Below, one piece after another: positions 1 to 7,257 of a stretch of 9,017 bases of DNA. This DNA is from DASUFF01 sp036274695 (GTDB lineage: Bacteria; UBA10199; JACPAL01; GCA-016699445), in contig DASUFF010000148.1 of the NCBI GenBank assembly GCA_036274695.1, positions 1 through 9,017 on the forward strand. Direction: 5' to 3'. A program made the translations under genes and the position numbers. The stretch's first letter is position 1. Each line of letters opens with the position of its first letter. The notes under the pieces are model-generated. The model did no database searches, was not told the origin of the DNA, and saw only the letters and a program-made list of their open reading frames with translations.

Positions 1-654
1 CTGGCCTTCGTGCTCTTCTTGGTGGCCTCCTTCGCGGAGACTAACCGGACGCCGTTCGACCTGCCCGAGGGCGAGTCCGAGCTCGTGGCCGGCTATCACG
101 TCGAGTACTCGAGCATGAAGTTCGCCCTCTTCATGATGGGCGAGTATATCGCCATCATCGTCGCCTCCGCCGTCATCGTCTCCCTCTTCTTCGGCGGCTG
201 GCAGGTACCCTTTTTCACAACGGACGATCTGATCTCCGGCGCCCCGGGTTACCTGCGGATCGTCGGTTACGGCTTCGCCGCCTTCTCGACGCTGGCGGGG
301 ATCTTCCTGATCTCGAAGTTCCGCCCCAAGAAATACCGGGACGCCCGCCGCTTCGAGGTTTTGGTGCTGGGCCTCCCGGCCGTCTTCGCGGGGCTGGCCG
401 TCGGGGGCCTCATGAACCTGTATGATCCCGCGGCCTTCCCAACCTGGGCCGGTCCGATCTTCGCGGCGGCCGCTCAAGTCGCCGCCTTCCTGGCGAAGGT
501 CTTTTTCTCTTGTTTCTTCTTCATTTGGGTCCGCTGGACCCTCCCCCGTTTCCGCTACGACCAGCTCATGAGCTTCGGCTGGAAGGGCATGCTCCCCCTC
601 TCCCTTGCCAACCTGGCCGTGACCGGCCTGCTCCTTCTTCGCAGCACGCACTGA
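1..654 (+). CDS. nuoH: NADH-quinone oxidoreductase subunit H (NuoH), 5' truncated by window edge
   Basis: The frame is open from the first base, giving 217 C-terminal residues; about the first third of a usual ~325-residue NuoH is outside the window, and no start is visible. NuoH is the membrane subunit of complex I that joins the hydrophilic arm to the pumping subunits and forms part of the quinone chamber. The diagnostic stretch ETNRTPFDLPEGESEL lies at fragment residues 13-28, followed by AGYHVEYSSMKFALF; these belong to the conserved acidic cytoplasmic loop near the quinone site (E13, E23, E25, E27). Further hydrophobic helices follow at about 44-65, 82-100, 115-135 and 148-170. The C-terminus has the family-typical RYDQLM plus a final helix. 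In most nuo operons nuoI follows directly; here the next gene is an acyltransferase after 51 nt. Identity is certain. Confidence 0.97.
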   Translation: MAFVLFLVASFAETNRTPFDLPEGESELVAGYHVEYSSMKFALFMMGEYIAIIVASAVIVSLFFGGWQVPFFTTDDLISGAPGYLRIVGYGFAAFSTLAGIFLISKFRPKKYRDARRFEVLVLGLPAVFAGLAVGGLMNLYDPAAFPTWAGPIFAAAAQVAAFLAKVFFSCFFFIWVRWTLPRFRYDQLMSFGWKGMLPLSLANLAVTGLLLLRSTH

Positions 655-705
655 TTTTTCTTTTGCCCGCCCCGGGCGTTGGGTACACTACCGCCTTCCA
701 CCTTT

Positions 706-1506
706 ATGATTTCAACCCTCCGGAAGATCTTCTCCTTCAAATACGACGACCGGCCCATGCCCGACCGGGTCTACGAGGGCCACGTCCGCTGGATCCGGTT
801 CCTGAACGATTACTATCACCGGGTCGAGCACCGCGGTTACGTGGACGAGGCCATCGAGGTCGCGCGCAAGGAGCACGTGATTTTCATCAGCAACCACGCC
901 ATCATGCTGGAGGCCGCCATCATCAACTGTTTCCTGCTCCAGCACGGGGCGGGAAAGGTCACGACGCTGGTCTTCCGGGAGGCCTTCAAGCTGCCGCTCA
1001 TCCGCGAGTTCTTCCGCAGCTGCCAGTGCGCGCCGATCTCCATCGAAAACGGCGCCGGCGCCTTGAAAAAGCGCCACATCTTGTTATTCCCGGAAGGGAT
1101 GGATTTCATCAGCGGCTTCGTGAACCCGGACCGCATCCCCCCGTTCCATAAGGGTTTCTTGAGGATGGCCAAGACCTATCTCCAGAAGTCGGGAAAGAAA
1201 TCGGTCTGCATCATCCCCATCGGCCACGCCGGCTTCGAGAAGTCGGTGAAGGTCTGGGTCATCCGCAACCAGCTCTTCCTGGAAAAAGTGGTCCGGCCCT
1301 TCGTGAATTACCCGTACATCGCCTTTCCCAAGCTGCCCTTCCTTTTGCCGTCGAAGGTCCACATGCAGTGGGGCATGCCGGTGCGCCTGACCCTGGCCGA
1401 CTTAAGGACGGAAAGGAAGATGAGCAAGCTCACCAACGACTTCCGGAAGTCCCTCGTGAACCAAAGACTCCGCGCCCAAAACGACCACGATACGGCCTTG
1501 ATTTAG
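706..1506 (+). CDS. PlsC-type (LPLAT superfamily) acyltransferase embedded in the nuo operon
   Basis: A 266-residue protein of the glycerolipid acyltransferase (PlsC/LPLAT) superfamily, whose members move an acyl chain from acyl-CoA or acyl-ACP to a lysophospholipid or other acceptor at the cytoplasmic membrane face. Block I is ISNHAIMLEA (H64, E69), block II is FREAFKLPLIREFF (90-103), block III is LLFPEGMDF (126-134) and block IV is a hydrophobic VCIIPIGHAG segment. Block I reads HX4E rather than the canonical HX4D. There is no clear transmembrane helix; the N-terminus is basic and aromatic (LRKIFSFKYDD). I chose ATG 706; an in-frame TTG at 679 would add nine residues that look non-conserved. 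No good ribosome site precedes either, so translation may depend on the preceding gene. It lies 51 nt after nuoH and 53 nt before nuoJ, on the same strand. Substrate is unknown; a link to membrane lipid around complex I is only inferred. Confidence 0.85.
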   Translation: MISTLRKIFSFKYDDRPMPDRVYEGHVRWIRFLNDYYHRVEHRGYVDEAIEVARKEHVIFISNHAIMLEAAIINCFLLQHGAGKVTTLVFREAFKLPLIREFFRSCQCAPISIENGAGALKKRHILLFPEGMDFISGFVNPDRIPPFHKGFLRMAKTYLQKSGKKSVCIIPIGHAGFEKSVKVWVIRNQLFLEKVVRPFVNYPYIAFPKLPFLLPSKVHMQWGMPVRLTLADLRTERKMSKLTNDFRKSLVNQRLRAQNDHDTALI

Positions 1507-1559
1507 GGATCACTCTTTTCTTGATTTAAGCCTCCCGCGCACGCTAGAAGCGCTGCGCA

Positions 1560-2048
1560 ATGTCCCTCGTTTTTTTCTATGTTTTCGCCATCTTGACCGT
1601 CGCCTCCGCCCTTTGCGTGATCGCCTTCCGCAACACCCTTTCCTGCGCCTTCGCCCTGGTGTCGACCTTTTTCGGCGTGGCCTGTCTCTACGCCATGCTC
1701 GAGGCCCATTTTCTGGCGGCCATGCAGGTCTTGGTCTACGCCGGTGCCATCATGGTGCTCTTCCTCTTCGTCATCATGCTGATGAACCTGGGGCGGGAAG
1801 AAATTTTGAAGATCAAGATGTCCTTCGTCGGCGTGCTGGGCATCTTAATCGGCGGCTACCTGGCGACCATCCTGCTGCTCCGCTTGAGCGGGCTGACGAG
1901 CGGCTTCCCGCAATTGGCGAACTTCGGAGGCATCCGGGAGGTCGGGCGGGCGATGTTCACGGATTTTCTGGTCCCCTTCGAGATCACCTCATTCCTCTTG
2001 CTAATCGCCGTGGTCGGCGTGGTCGTCCTGGCGCGGAGGGAAACATGA
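1560..2048 (+). CDS. nuoJ: NADH-quinone oxidoreductase subunit J (NuoJ)
   Basis: A 162-residue membrane protein, the ND6 homologue of complex I, which lies next to NuoK and NuoH and helps transmit the redox-driven conformational change to the pumping subunits. The signature VYAGAIMVLFLFVIML spans residues 59-74, including the conserved Tyr60 in the third helix (the family's pi-bulge helix). Five helices are visible at roughly 3-22, 26-46, 52-76, 88-108 and 139-158, and the last begins with the conserved PFE (Glu141). The start is ATG 1560; AGAAG about nine bases upstream is a weak ribosome site. Its stop overlaps the nuoK start as ATGA, implying coupled translation. Length is normal for the short form of the family. 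Confidence 0.97.
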   Translation: MSLVFFYVFAILTVASALCVIAFRNTLSCAFALVSTFFGVACLYAMLEAHFLAAMQVLVYAGAIMVLFLFVIMLMNLGREEILKIKMSFVGVLGILIGGYLATILLLRLSGLTSGFPQLANFGGIREVGRAMFTDFLVPFEITSFLLLIAVVGVVVLARRET

Positions 2049-2350
2049 CGCCCACGCTGGCCCATTACATCACGTTGAGCGCGATCCTTTTCTCCATCGG
2101 CGTTACGGGCGTGGTCTGCCGGCGGAACGCGCTGGTGATCTTCATGTCGATCGAGCTCATGCTCAACGCGGCCAACTTGGCCTTCATCGCCTTCGCGCGC
2201 CACCGGGGGACGGTGGACGGCGAGGTCTTGGCCTTCTTCGTCATCGCGCTCGCCGCGGCGGAGGTGGCGGTCGGATTGGCCATCATCGTGGCGATCTTCC
2301 GCAAGCAGGGGACCATCGACGTGGGAGAAATCCGGTTTTTGAAAGGTTAG
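2045..2350 (+). CDS. nuoK: NADH-quinone oxidoreductase subunit K (NuoK)
   Basis: A 101-residue, three-helix protein, the ND4L/MrpC-like subunit of the complex I membrane arm. Both essential in-membrane glutamates are present: Glu37 in MSIELMLNAANL (helix 2) and Glu73 in AAAEVAVGLAI (helix 3), matching Glu36 and Glu72 of the E. coli protein. The helices lie at about 9-25, 29-50 and 60-84. The start is ATG 2045, which shares bases with the nuoJ stop (ATGA). An upstream extension of the same open frame through nuoJ is only an out-of-frame shadow. The stop codon TAG abuts the nuoL ATG with no spacer. Length is standard for the family. Confidence 0.97.
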   Translation: MTPTLAHYITLSAILFSIGVTGVVCRRNALVIFMSIELMLNAANLAFIAFARHRGTVDGEVLAFFVIALAAAEVAVGLAIIVAIFRKQGTIDVGEIRFLKG

Positions 2351-4324
2351 ATGGAAAACCTCCTATTCGGCATTTCGATCGGCGCGCTCGTCGCCTTGAT
2401 CCCGGCCCTTCCCCTCGTGGGCGGGCTGCTCAACGGCTTCATCGCGCTCGTCTGCCGCAGCCGGCGCCGGCCCGTGCCAAAGCCCCTGGTGGGCGTCATC
2501 GGCGTCCTGATGCCGCTCCTGTCCTTCGCGCTGGTCGTCTACCTCTGGTCCCTGGCCAAGGATCCCGCCGTCGGCTTCACGACGCCGCCGCTTTGGAAGT
2601 GGATCTCCGTCGGCGACTTCATCGCCCCGCTCTCGTTCAAGGTCGACCGGCTCTCCCTCCTCATGGGCGCGGTCGTCACGGGTGTCGGCTCGCTGATCCA
2701 CGTCTATTCGCTGGGCTACATGTCCCACGACCACGGTTTCGCCCGGTACTACGCTTACTTAAACTTCTTTTTGTTCTCGATGCTGGTGCTGGTCTTCGGC
2801 TCCAACCTGCCCCTGCTCTTTGTCGGCTGGGAGGGCGTGGGTTTGTGCTCCTATCTCCTGATCGGATTCTGGTTTGACGATCCGGCCAAGGCGGCGGCGG
2901 GCATGAAGGCCTTCATCGTCAACCGGATCGGCGACTTCGGCTTCCTGCTTGGGATGTTCCTGATTTACAGCCACCTCTCCGCGAAAGGCTTGCACGATCC
3001 GAACGGTCTGCTGACCTTTGAGGTGCTGGAAAAATTCAAAGGCGACCTCTTTCTCATCGCCACGCCGGTCTGCCTGCTCCTCTTCATCGGAGCGACGGGC
3101 AAATCGGCCCAGCTGCCTTTGTACGTTTGGCTGCCGGACGCCATGGCGGGGCCGACGCCGGTCTCGGCCCTGATCCACGCCGCCACGATGGTGACCGCCG
3201 GCGTCTACATGATCGCGCGGCTTCATTTTCTCTACACGCTTTCGCCGGTCGCCATGCAGGTGGTGGCGGTCGTCGGCATGGCCACCGCCCTCTTCGCCGC
3301 CTTGATCGCCCTGGTGCAGAGCGACATCAAGAAGGTCCTCGCCTATTCGACGATCAGCCAGCTGGGCTATATGATCTTCGGCGTGGGCGTCGGAGCGTTC
3401 TCGGCCGCGATCTTCCATCTGATGACCCACGCCTTCTTCAAGGCCTGCCTCTTCTTGGGCTCCGGCTCGGTCATCCACGCCATGAGCGGCGAACAAGACA
3501 TCTGGAAGATGGGCGGCCTCCGGCGCAAGATGCCGGTCACGTTCTACACCTTCGCCGTCTCCGTGCTGGCGATCTCCGGCATCGCGCCCTTCGCCGGCTT
3601 CTTCTCCAAGGACGCCATCCTGTGGCAGGGTTTCGCGACCGGCCACACGATCCTGTGGGGTTTGGGATTCCTCACCTCGGGGCTGACGGCCTTCTACATG
3701 AACCGGCTCTTCGCCGCCGTCTTCCTGGGCAAACCGCGGGACGGGCATCTCTACGAGCATGCGCACGAATCGCCGGTGTCGATGACGCTGCCCCTCGCTC
3801 TCCTGGGCGTTCTGGCGGTGGTCGGCGGCTGGGTGGGCATCCCGGAGGCGTTGAAGGGGCACGATCATTTCTTCCGCTGGTTCGCGCCGATCTTCGCCTA
3901 TGAGGAATTCTTCGCCAAGATCGAGGCGCGTGGCCACGGGCTGGAGCTTCTGCTCGCCATCGCGACCCTGTTGTGGGTCGTGCACTTGAGCCTCTTCGCG
4001 AACGTCCTTTACTCGCAGAAGCTCGGCCGCATGCAGAAACTGGCCGAGAAAATGGGCAAGGTCCGTTTGGTGATCGAGAACAAGTTCTACGTGGACGAGA
4101 TCTACCGCTTCCTGATCGTCCGTCCGCTGACGTGGGTCTCGGACAAGGTCCTGTGGCGGTTCACGGACCAGAAGGTGGTCGACACGCTCCTGGTGGAGGG
4201 AACGGCCGACACGGTGGGGTTGCTCGGGCGCGCGCTGGGCTTGATGCAATCCGGTGTGATTCAGACGTACGCACTGCTCTTCGCGGTGGGGGCGGTCGCG
4301 ATGATCGGATTTTTCGTTTTATGA
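2351..4324 (+). CDS. nuoL: NADH-quinone oxidoreductase subunit L (NuoL)
   Basis: A 657-residue antiporter-like subunit (ND5 homologue) at the far end of the membrane arm, one of three proton-pumping units. Conserved pumping residues are visible: Glu161 in VGWEGVG, Lys251 in GKSAQLPL, His276 in ALIHAATM and the Lys420-Asp421 pair in FFSKDAIL. These correspond to E144, K229 and K399/D400 of E. coli NuoL. The motif DAMAGPTPVSALIHAAT (263-279) is specific to NuoL rather than M or N. The C-terminal part holds ENKFYVDEIY (576-585), then the long lateral helix region (about 589-635) and a final anchoring helix (about 638-657). The protein is somewhat longer than the ~613 residues of E. coli. ATG 2351 directly follows the nuoK stop, with GAAAGG just upstream inside nuoK. 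Its stop overlaps nuoM as ATGA. Confidence 0.98.
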   Translation: MENLLFGISIGALVALIPALPLVGGLLNGFIALVCRSRRRPVPKPLVGVIGVLMPLLSFALVVYLWSLAKDPAVGFTTPPLWKWISVGDFIAPLSFKVDRLSLLMGAVVTGVGSLIHVYSLGYMSHDHGFARYYAYLNFFLFSMLVLVFGSNLPLLFVGWEGVGLCSYLLIGFWFDDPAKAAAGMKAFIVNRIGDFGFLLGMFLIYSHLSAKGLHDPNGLLTFEVLEKFKGDLFLIATPVCLLLFIGATGKSAQLPLYVWLPDAMAGPTPVSALIHAATMVTAGVYMIARLHFLYTLSPVAMQVVAVVGMATALFAALIALVQSDIKKVLAYSTISQLGYMIFGVGVGAFSAAIFHLMTHAFFKACLFLGSGSVIHAMSGEQDIWKMGGLRRKMPVTFYTFAVSVLAISGIAPFAGFFSKDAILWQGFATGHTILWGLGFLTSGLTAFYMNRLFAAVFLGKPRDGHLYEHAHESPVSMTLPLALLGVLAVVGGWVGIPEALKGHDHFFRWFAPIFAYEEFFAKIEARGHGLELLLAIATLLWVVHLSLFANVLYSQKLGRMQKLAEKMGKVRLVIENKFYVDEIYRFLIVRPLTWVSDKVLWRFTDQKVVDTLLVEGTADTVGLLGRALGLMQSGVIQTYALLFAVGAVAMIGFFVL

Positions 4325-5802
4325 ACTCTTTGCTCACGGCCACGATCTTTTCGCCGATGCTGGGCGTTTTACTGCTCGCCCTCGTCCCTCGCGGGCGCGA
4401 GACCGCCATGCGCGCGGTCGCCCTCGTCGTTTCCCTGCTCCCTCTGTTCCTTTCCGTCGTCTTGTTCGCCCGGTTCCGCGGAACGGGCGAGTTCGAGTTC
4501 CAGGAAATCGTGCCGTGGCTCCAAGGCTATCAGGTCGACTACCGCATCGGCGTCGACGGCTTCAGCCTGCCTCTCATCGTCCTAACGGCCATTTTGGTCC
4601 CCCTGGTCGTCCTGCAATCCTGGAAGGACTACGAAGGCCGCGTGCGCGGATTTTTGATCTTCCTGCTGGTGCTGGAGACGGGCCTGATCGGCGTCTTCTG
4701 CGCCCTCGACCTCTTCCTTTTCTACGTTTTCTGGGAGGCCATGCTGGTGCCGATGTATTTCCTGATCGGCGGCTGGGGCGGCGAGCGGCGGATCTACGCG
4801 GCGATCAAGTTCGTTCTCTACACGATGGTGGGCAGCCTCCTCATGCTGGCGGCGATCCTTTACCTCTATTTCGCCGGCGGACATTCCTTCAACGTGACCT
4901 CGCTCTATGGTCTGAATATCCCGCAGAATGCGCAATACTTCCTGTTCGGCGCCTTCGCCCTGGCCTTTGCGATCAAAGTCCCCCTGTTCCCCTTCCACAC
5001 CTGTCTGCCGGACGCGCACGTGGAGGCGCCCACCGGCGGCAGCGTGCTCCTGGCGGGCGTGCTGCTTAAGATGGGCACTTACGGCTTCCTGCGGTTTGCC
5101 ATGCCCCTGTTCCCTGAAGCCTCGTCGGTCTTCCTGCCCGCCATCTCGATATTGGCCGTGATCGGCATCATCTACGGCTCGCTCGTTTCGATGGTGCAGC
5201 CGGACCTTAAGAAATTGGTGGCCTATACCTCCGTCGCCCACCTGGGCTTCGTGATGCTGGGGATCATGTCATTGACGCCCCAAGGCGTGATGGGGGCGTC
5301 GCTGCAAATGCTCAACCACGGCGTTTCGACCGGAGCCCTCTTCCTCTTGGTCGGCATGATCTACGAGCGCCGGCACACGCGGCAGATCGCCGCCTTCGGC
5401 GGATTGGCCACGCCGATGCCGCTCTTCGCCGTGCTCTTCCTCATCGTCACCGTTTCTTCCATCGCGCTGCCCCTCACCAACGGCTTCGTGGGCGAGTTCC
5501 TGATCCTGGCGGGATCGTTCAAGGCCAACCCGATCACGGCGTCTCTCGCCGCCACCGGCGTCATCTTGGGGGCCGTCGCCATGCTTTGGATGGTGAAAAA
5601 AGTCTTTTTCGGGCCGGTGACCTCGGAGGAGAACAAGACGCTGACTGATCTCTCCTTCCGCGAGGTGGCGTTGATGATCCCGCTGATCGTCCTCATTTTT
5701 TGGATCGGCATCGGGCCCGGGTTTCTGACGAGGAAGATGGAAAAATCGGTCACGAAGTTTATCGAGAGAACCACATGGCATCCGTCGATTGGACAGCGAT
5801 AA
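4321..5802 (+). CDS. nuoM: NADH-quinone oxidoreductase subunit M (NuoM)
   Basis: A 493-residue antiporter-like subunit (ND4 homologue), the middle proton-pumping unit of the complex I membrane arm. Key residues seen are Glu139 in FWEAMLVPMY, Lys219 in FAIKVPLFPFHTCLPDAH, Lys250 in GVLLKMGTYG and Glu392 in FVGEF. They match E144, K234, K265 and E407 of E. coli NuoM; Glu at the last site distinguishes M from L and N, which carry Lys. HVEAPTGGSVLLAG (233-246) is the M-specific form of the discontinuous-helix motif. I place the start at ATG 4321, overlapping the nuoL stop (ATGA) and giving the family N-terminus; the frame stays open well into nuoL, but that extension is Arg/Gly-rich and not NuoM-like. 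The 3' end overlaps nuoN by 28 nt. Confidence 0.98.
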   Translation: MNSLLTATIFSPMLGVLLLALVPRGRETAMRAVALVVSLLPLFLSVVLFARFRGTGEFEFQEIVPWLQGYQVDYRIGVDGFSLPLIVLTAILVPLVVLQSWKDYEGRVRGFLIFLLVLETGLIGVFCALDLFLFYVFWEAMLVPMYFLIGGWGGERRIYAAIKFVLYTMVGSLLMLAAILYLYFAGGHSFNVTSLYGLNIPQNAQYFLFGAFALAFAIKVPLFPFHTCLPDAHVEAPTGGSVLLAGVLLKMGTYGFLRFAMPLFPEASSVFLPAISILAVIGIIYGSLVSMVQPDLKKLVAYTSVAHLGFVMLGIMSLTPQGVMGASLQMLNHGVSTGALFLLVGMIYERRHTRQIAAFGGLATPMPLFAVLFLIVTVSSIALPLTNGFVGEFLILAGSFKANPITASLAATGVILGAVAMLWMVKKVFFGPVTSEENKTLTDLSFREVALMIPLIVLIFWIGIGPGFLTRKMEKSVTKFIERTTWHPSIGQR

Positions 5803-7241
5803 TTCCGCTGGCGGCACCCCTTTTCGCGCTCCTGGGCGCCGGGGTGGCGATCCTGCTTCTGGCTCCGTTCGCGAAACGGATCTTCCCGGTCCTGATCCTT
5901 TTGGTCAGCGCCCTGTCGCTCGTCTACGCCTTCTTCGCGGCCTGGGCCGGCTGGATGTCCGGGGCGCCGCTGTCCCTGGGGCTCCTGCTCTTCGACCGGA
6001 TGGCCTACGGCTTCGACTTCGTCCTGATTCTGGCGGCCCTGCTCACGATCTTCCTCTCGAAGGACTACCTGCCCGAGGAGCACATCAAGGACGGCGAGTA
6101 TTACGCGCTGATTCTTTTTGCCACGGCGGGCGGCATGATCATCGCGCACGCGGGCGATTTGATGGTGCTGTTTCTTGGATTGGAAGTGGCTTCCCTGTCC
6201 GCCTACATCCTCTCCGGGATGAAGCGGAACGTCGTGAAGTCCTACGAAGCCTCTCTCAAGTACTTCATCATGGGTTCCATCGCCTCGGGCTTCTTCCTCT
6301 ACGGCATCGCGATGGCCTACGGCGCCGCCGGCTCCACTTCTTTCACGGCCCTCCAGAAACTCACGATCCCGCCGGCCGAACCGATTTTGGTCGCCCTCGC
6401 CATCGCCTTGATCCTGATCGGCGTCGGTTTCAAGATCGCGGCCGTGCCCTTCCACCTGTGGTCGCCGGACGTCTATGAAGGCGCCCCGACCTCGGTGACG
6501 GCTTACATGGCGACCGCCATCAAGACCGCGGGCTTCGCCGCCCTGATCCGCATCGTCCTGGCCGTGGGCCACATCCCGCAGATCCCCTGGACGACGGTCT
6601 TGAGCACCCTGGCGGTCTTGACCATGACGGTCGGTAACTTGGTCGCCATCCGCCAGCACAACATCAAGCGGATGCTGGCCTACTCCTCGATCGCCCACGC
6701 CGGTTACGCCTTGGTCGGGGTGGCGGCGGCGCTGCAAAAGAACGTAATGGCCGAATCCACCCTGGCCGCCGTCCTTTTCTACCTCTTCGCCTATTCCCTG
6801 ATGACGATCGGCGCCTTCGCCGTGGTCATCGCCATCGGACGCCGCGGCGACCAGGCCGAGGAGCTGACCGACTACGCCGGATTGGCGGAGAAGCATCCGT
6901 ATCTTGCCGCCGCCATGGCGCTTTTCTTGTTCTCGCTCACCGGCATGCCGCCGACCATCGGGTTCGTCGGGAAATTCTACTTATTTTCGGGAGCGATCGA
7001 GGCGGGTCTCTATGGGTTGGTGATCGTGGGCGTCTTGAACAGCGTGGTTTCCGCCTATTACTACCTGGGGCCGATCGTGAAGATGTACTTCCAGAAGCGG
7101 CGGGATTACGCCCTGCCGCCGTTGTCGTACACGTTGGTGGCCACCATCTTTCTCTGCGTCTTTGTCATCCTCTACCTGGGACTCTTTCCCTCGAACGTCT
7201 TCCTCATGGCTCGGGAGTCGGTCCGCGAGATCGTGTTTTGA
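5775..7241 (+). CDS. nuoN: NADH-quinone oxidoreductase subunit N (NuoN)
   Basis: A 488-residue antiporter-like subunit (ND2 homologue), the proton-pumping unit next to NuoK, and normally the last gene of nuo operons. Conserved charged residues are Glu137 in FLGLEVASLSAYIL, Lys220 in GVGFKIAAVPFHLW, Lys250 in ATAIKTAGFAAL and Lys400 in GFVGKFYLF. SPDVYEGAPTSVTAY (230-244) is the NuoN-specific version of the family motif. I chose ATG 5775, preceded by GAGAGAA about six bases upstream, because it gives the family-typical N-terminus and length (E. coli 485); this start lies inside nuoM, a 28-nt overlap. Only 16 nt separate its stop from the stop of the opposite-strand gene, and no intrinsic terminator is visible there. 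Where the nuo transcript ends is therefore not apparent. Confidence 0.98.
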   Translation: MASVDWTAIIPLAAPLFALLGAGVAILLLAPFAKRIFPVLILLVSALSLVYAFFAAWAGWMSGAPLSLGLLLFDRMAYGFDFVLILAALLTIFLSKDYLPEEHIKDGEYYALILFATAGGMIIAHAGDLMVLFLGLEVASLSAYILSGMKRNVVKSYEASLKYFIMGSIASGFFLYGIAMAYGAAGSTSFTALQKLTIPPAEPILVALAIALILIGVGFKIAAVPFHLWSPDVYEGAPTSVTAYMATAIKTAGFAALIRIVLAVGHIPQIPWTTVLSTLAVLTMTVGNLVAIRQHNIKRMLAYSSIAHAGYALVGVAAALQKNVMAESTLAAVLFYLFAYSLMTIGAFAVVIAIGRRGDQAEELTDYAGLAEKHPYLAAAMALFLFSLTGMPPTIGFVGKFYLFSGAIEAGLYGLVIVGVLNSVVSAYYYLGPIVKMYFQKRRDYALPPLSYTLVATIFLCVFVILYLGLFPSNVFLMARESVREIVF

Positions 7242-7257
7242 AATGGAAAGGGAAGGG

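Noticed and set aside
663..689. Promoter-like TTGCCC...TACACT before the acyltransferase gene
   Set aside because: The spacer is only 15 bases and both boxes are poor; chance is more likely, and readthrough from nuoH explains expression.
679..705. TTG 679 as the acyltransferase start
   Set aside because: It adds nine residues without family resemblance and has no ribosome site; ATG 706 is simpler, though neither start is strongly supported.
706..1506. The gene between nuoH and nuoJ as a divergent NuoI
   Set aside because: No CxxCxxCxxxCP ferredoxin motifs; its cysteines are scattered, while the PlsC blocks (NHx4E, FPEG) are clear.
1521..1550. TTGATT-18-TAGAAG as a promoter for nuoJ
   Set aside because: Transcription would start almost at the nuoJ ATG, leaving no leader; AGAAG fits better as a weak ribosome site.
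2759..4249. A 496-residue open frame antisense to nuoL
   Set aside because: Composition is dominated by Glu, Arg, His, Gln and Gly as expected of the complement of a high-GC membrane gene; it resembles no family and nuoL is certain.
5361..6896. A 511-residue open frame antisense to nuoM/nuoN
   Set aside because: It spans two conserved genes on the other strand and has the same low-complexity charged shadow composition.
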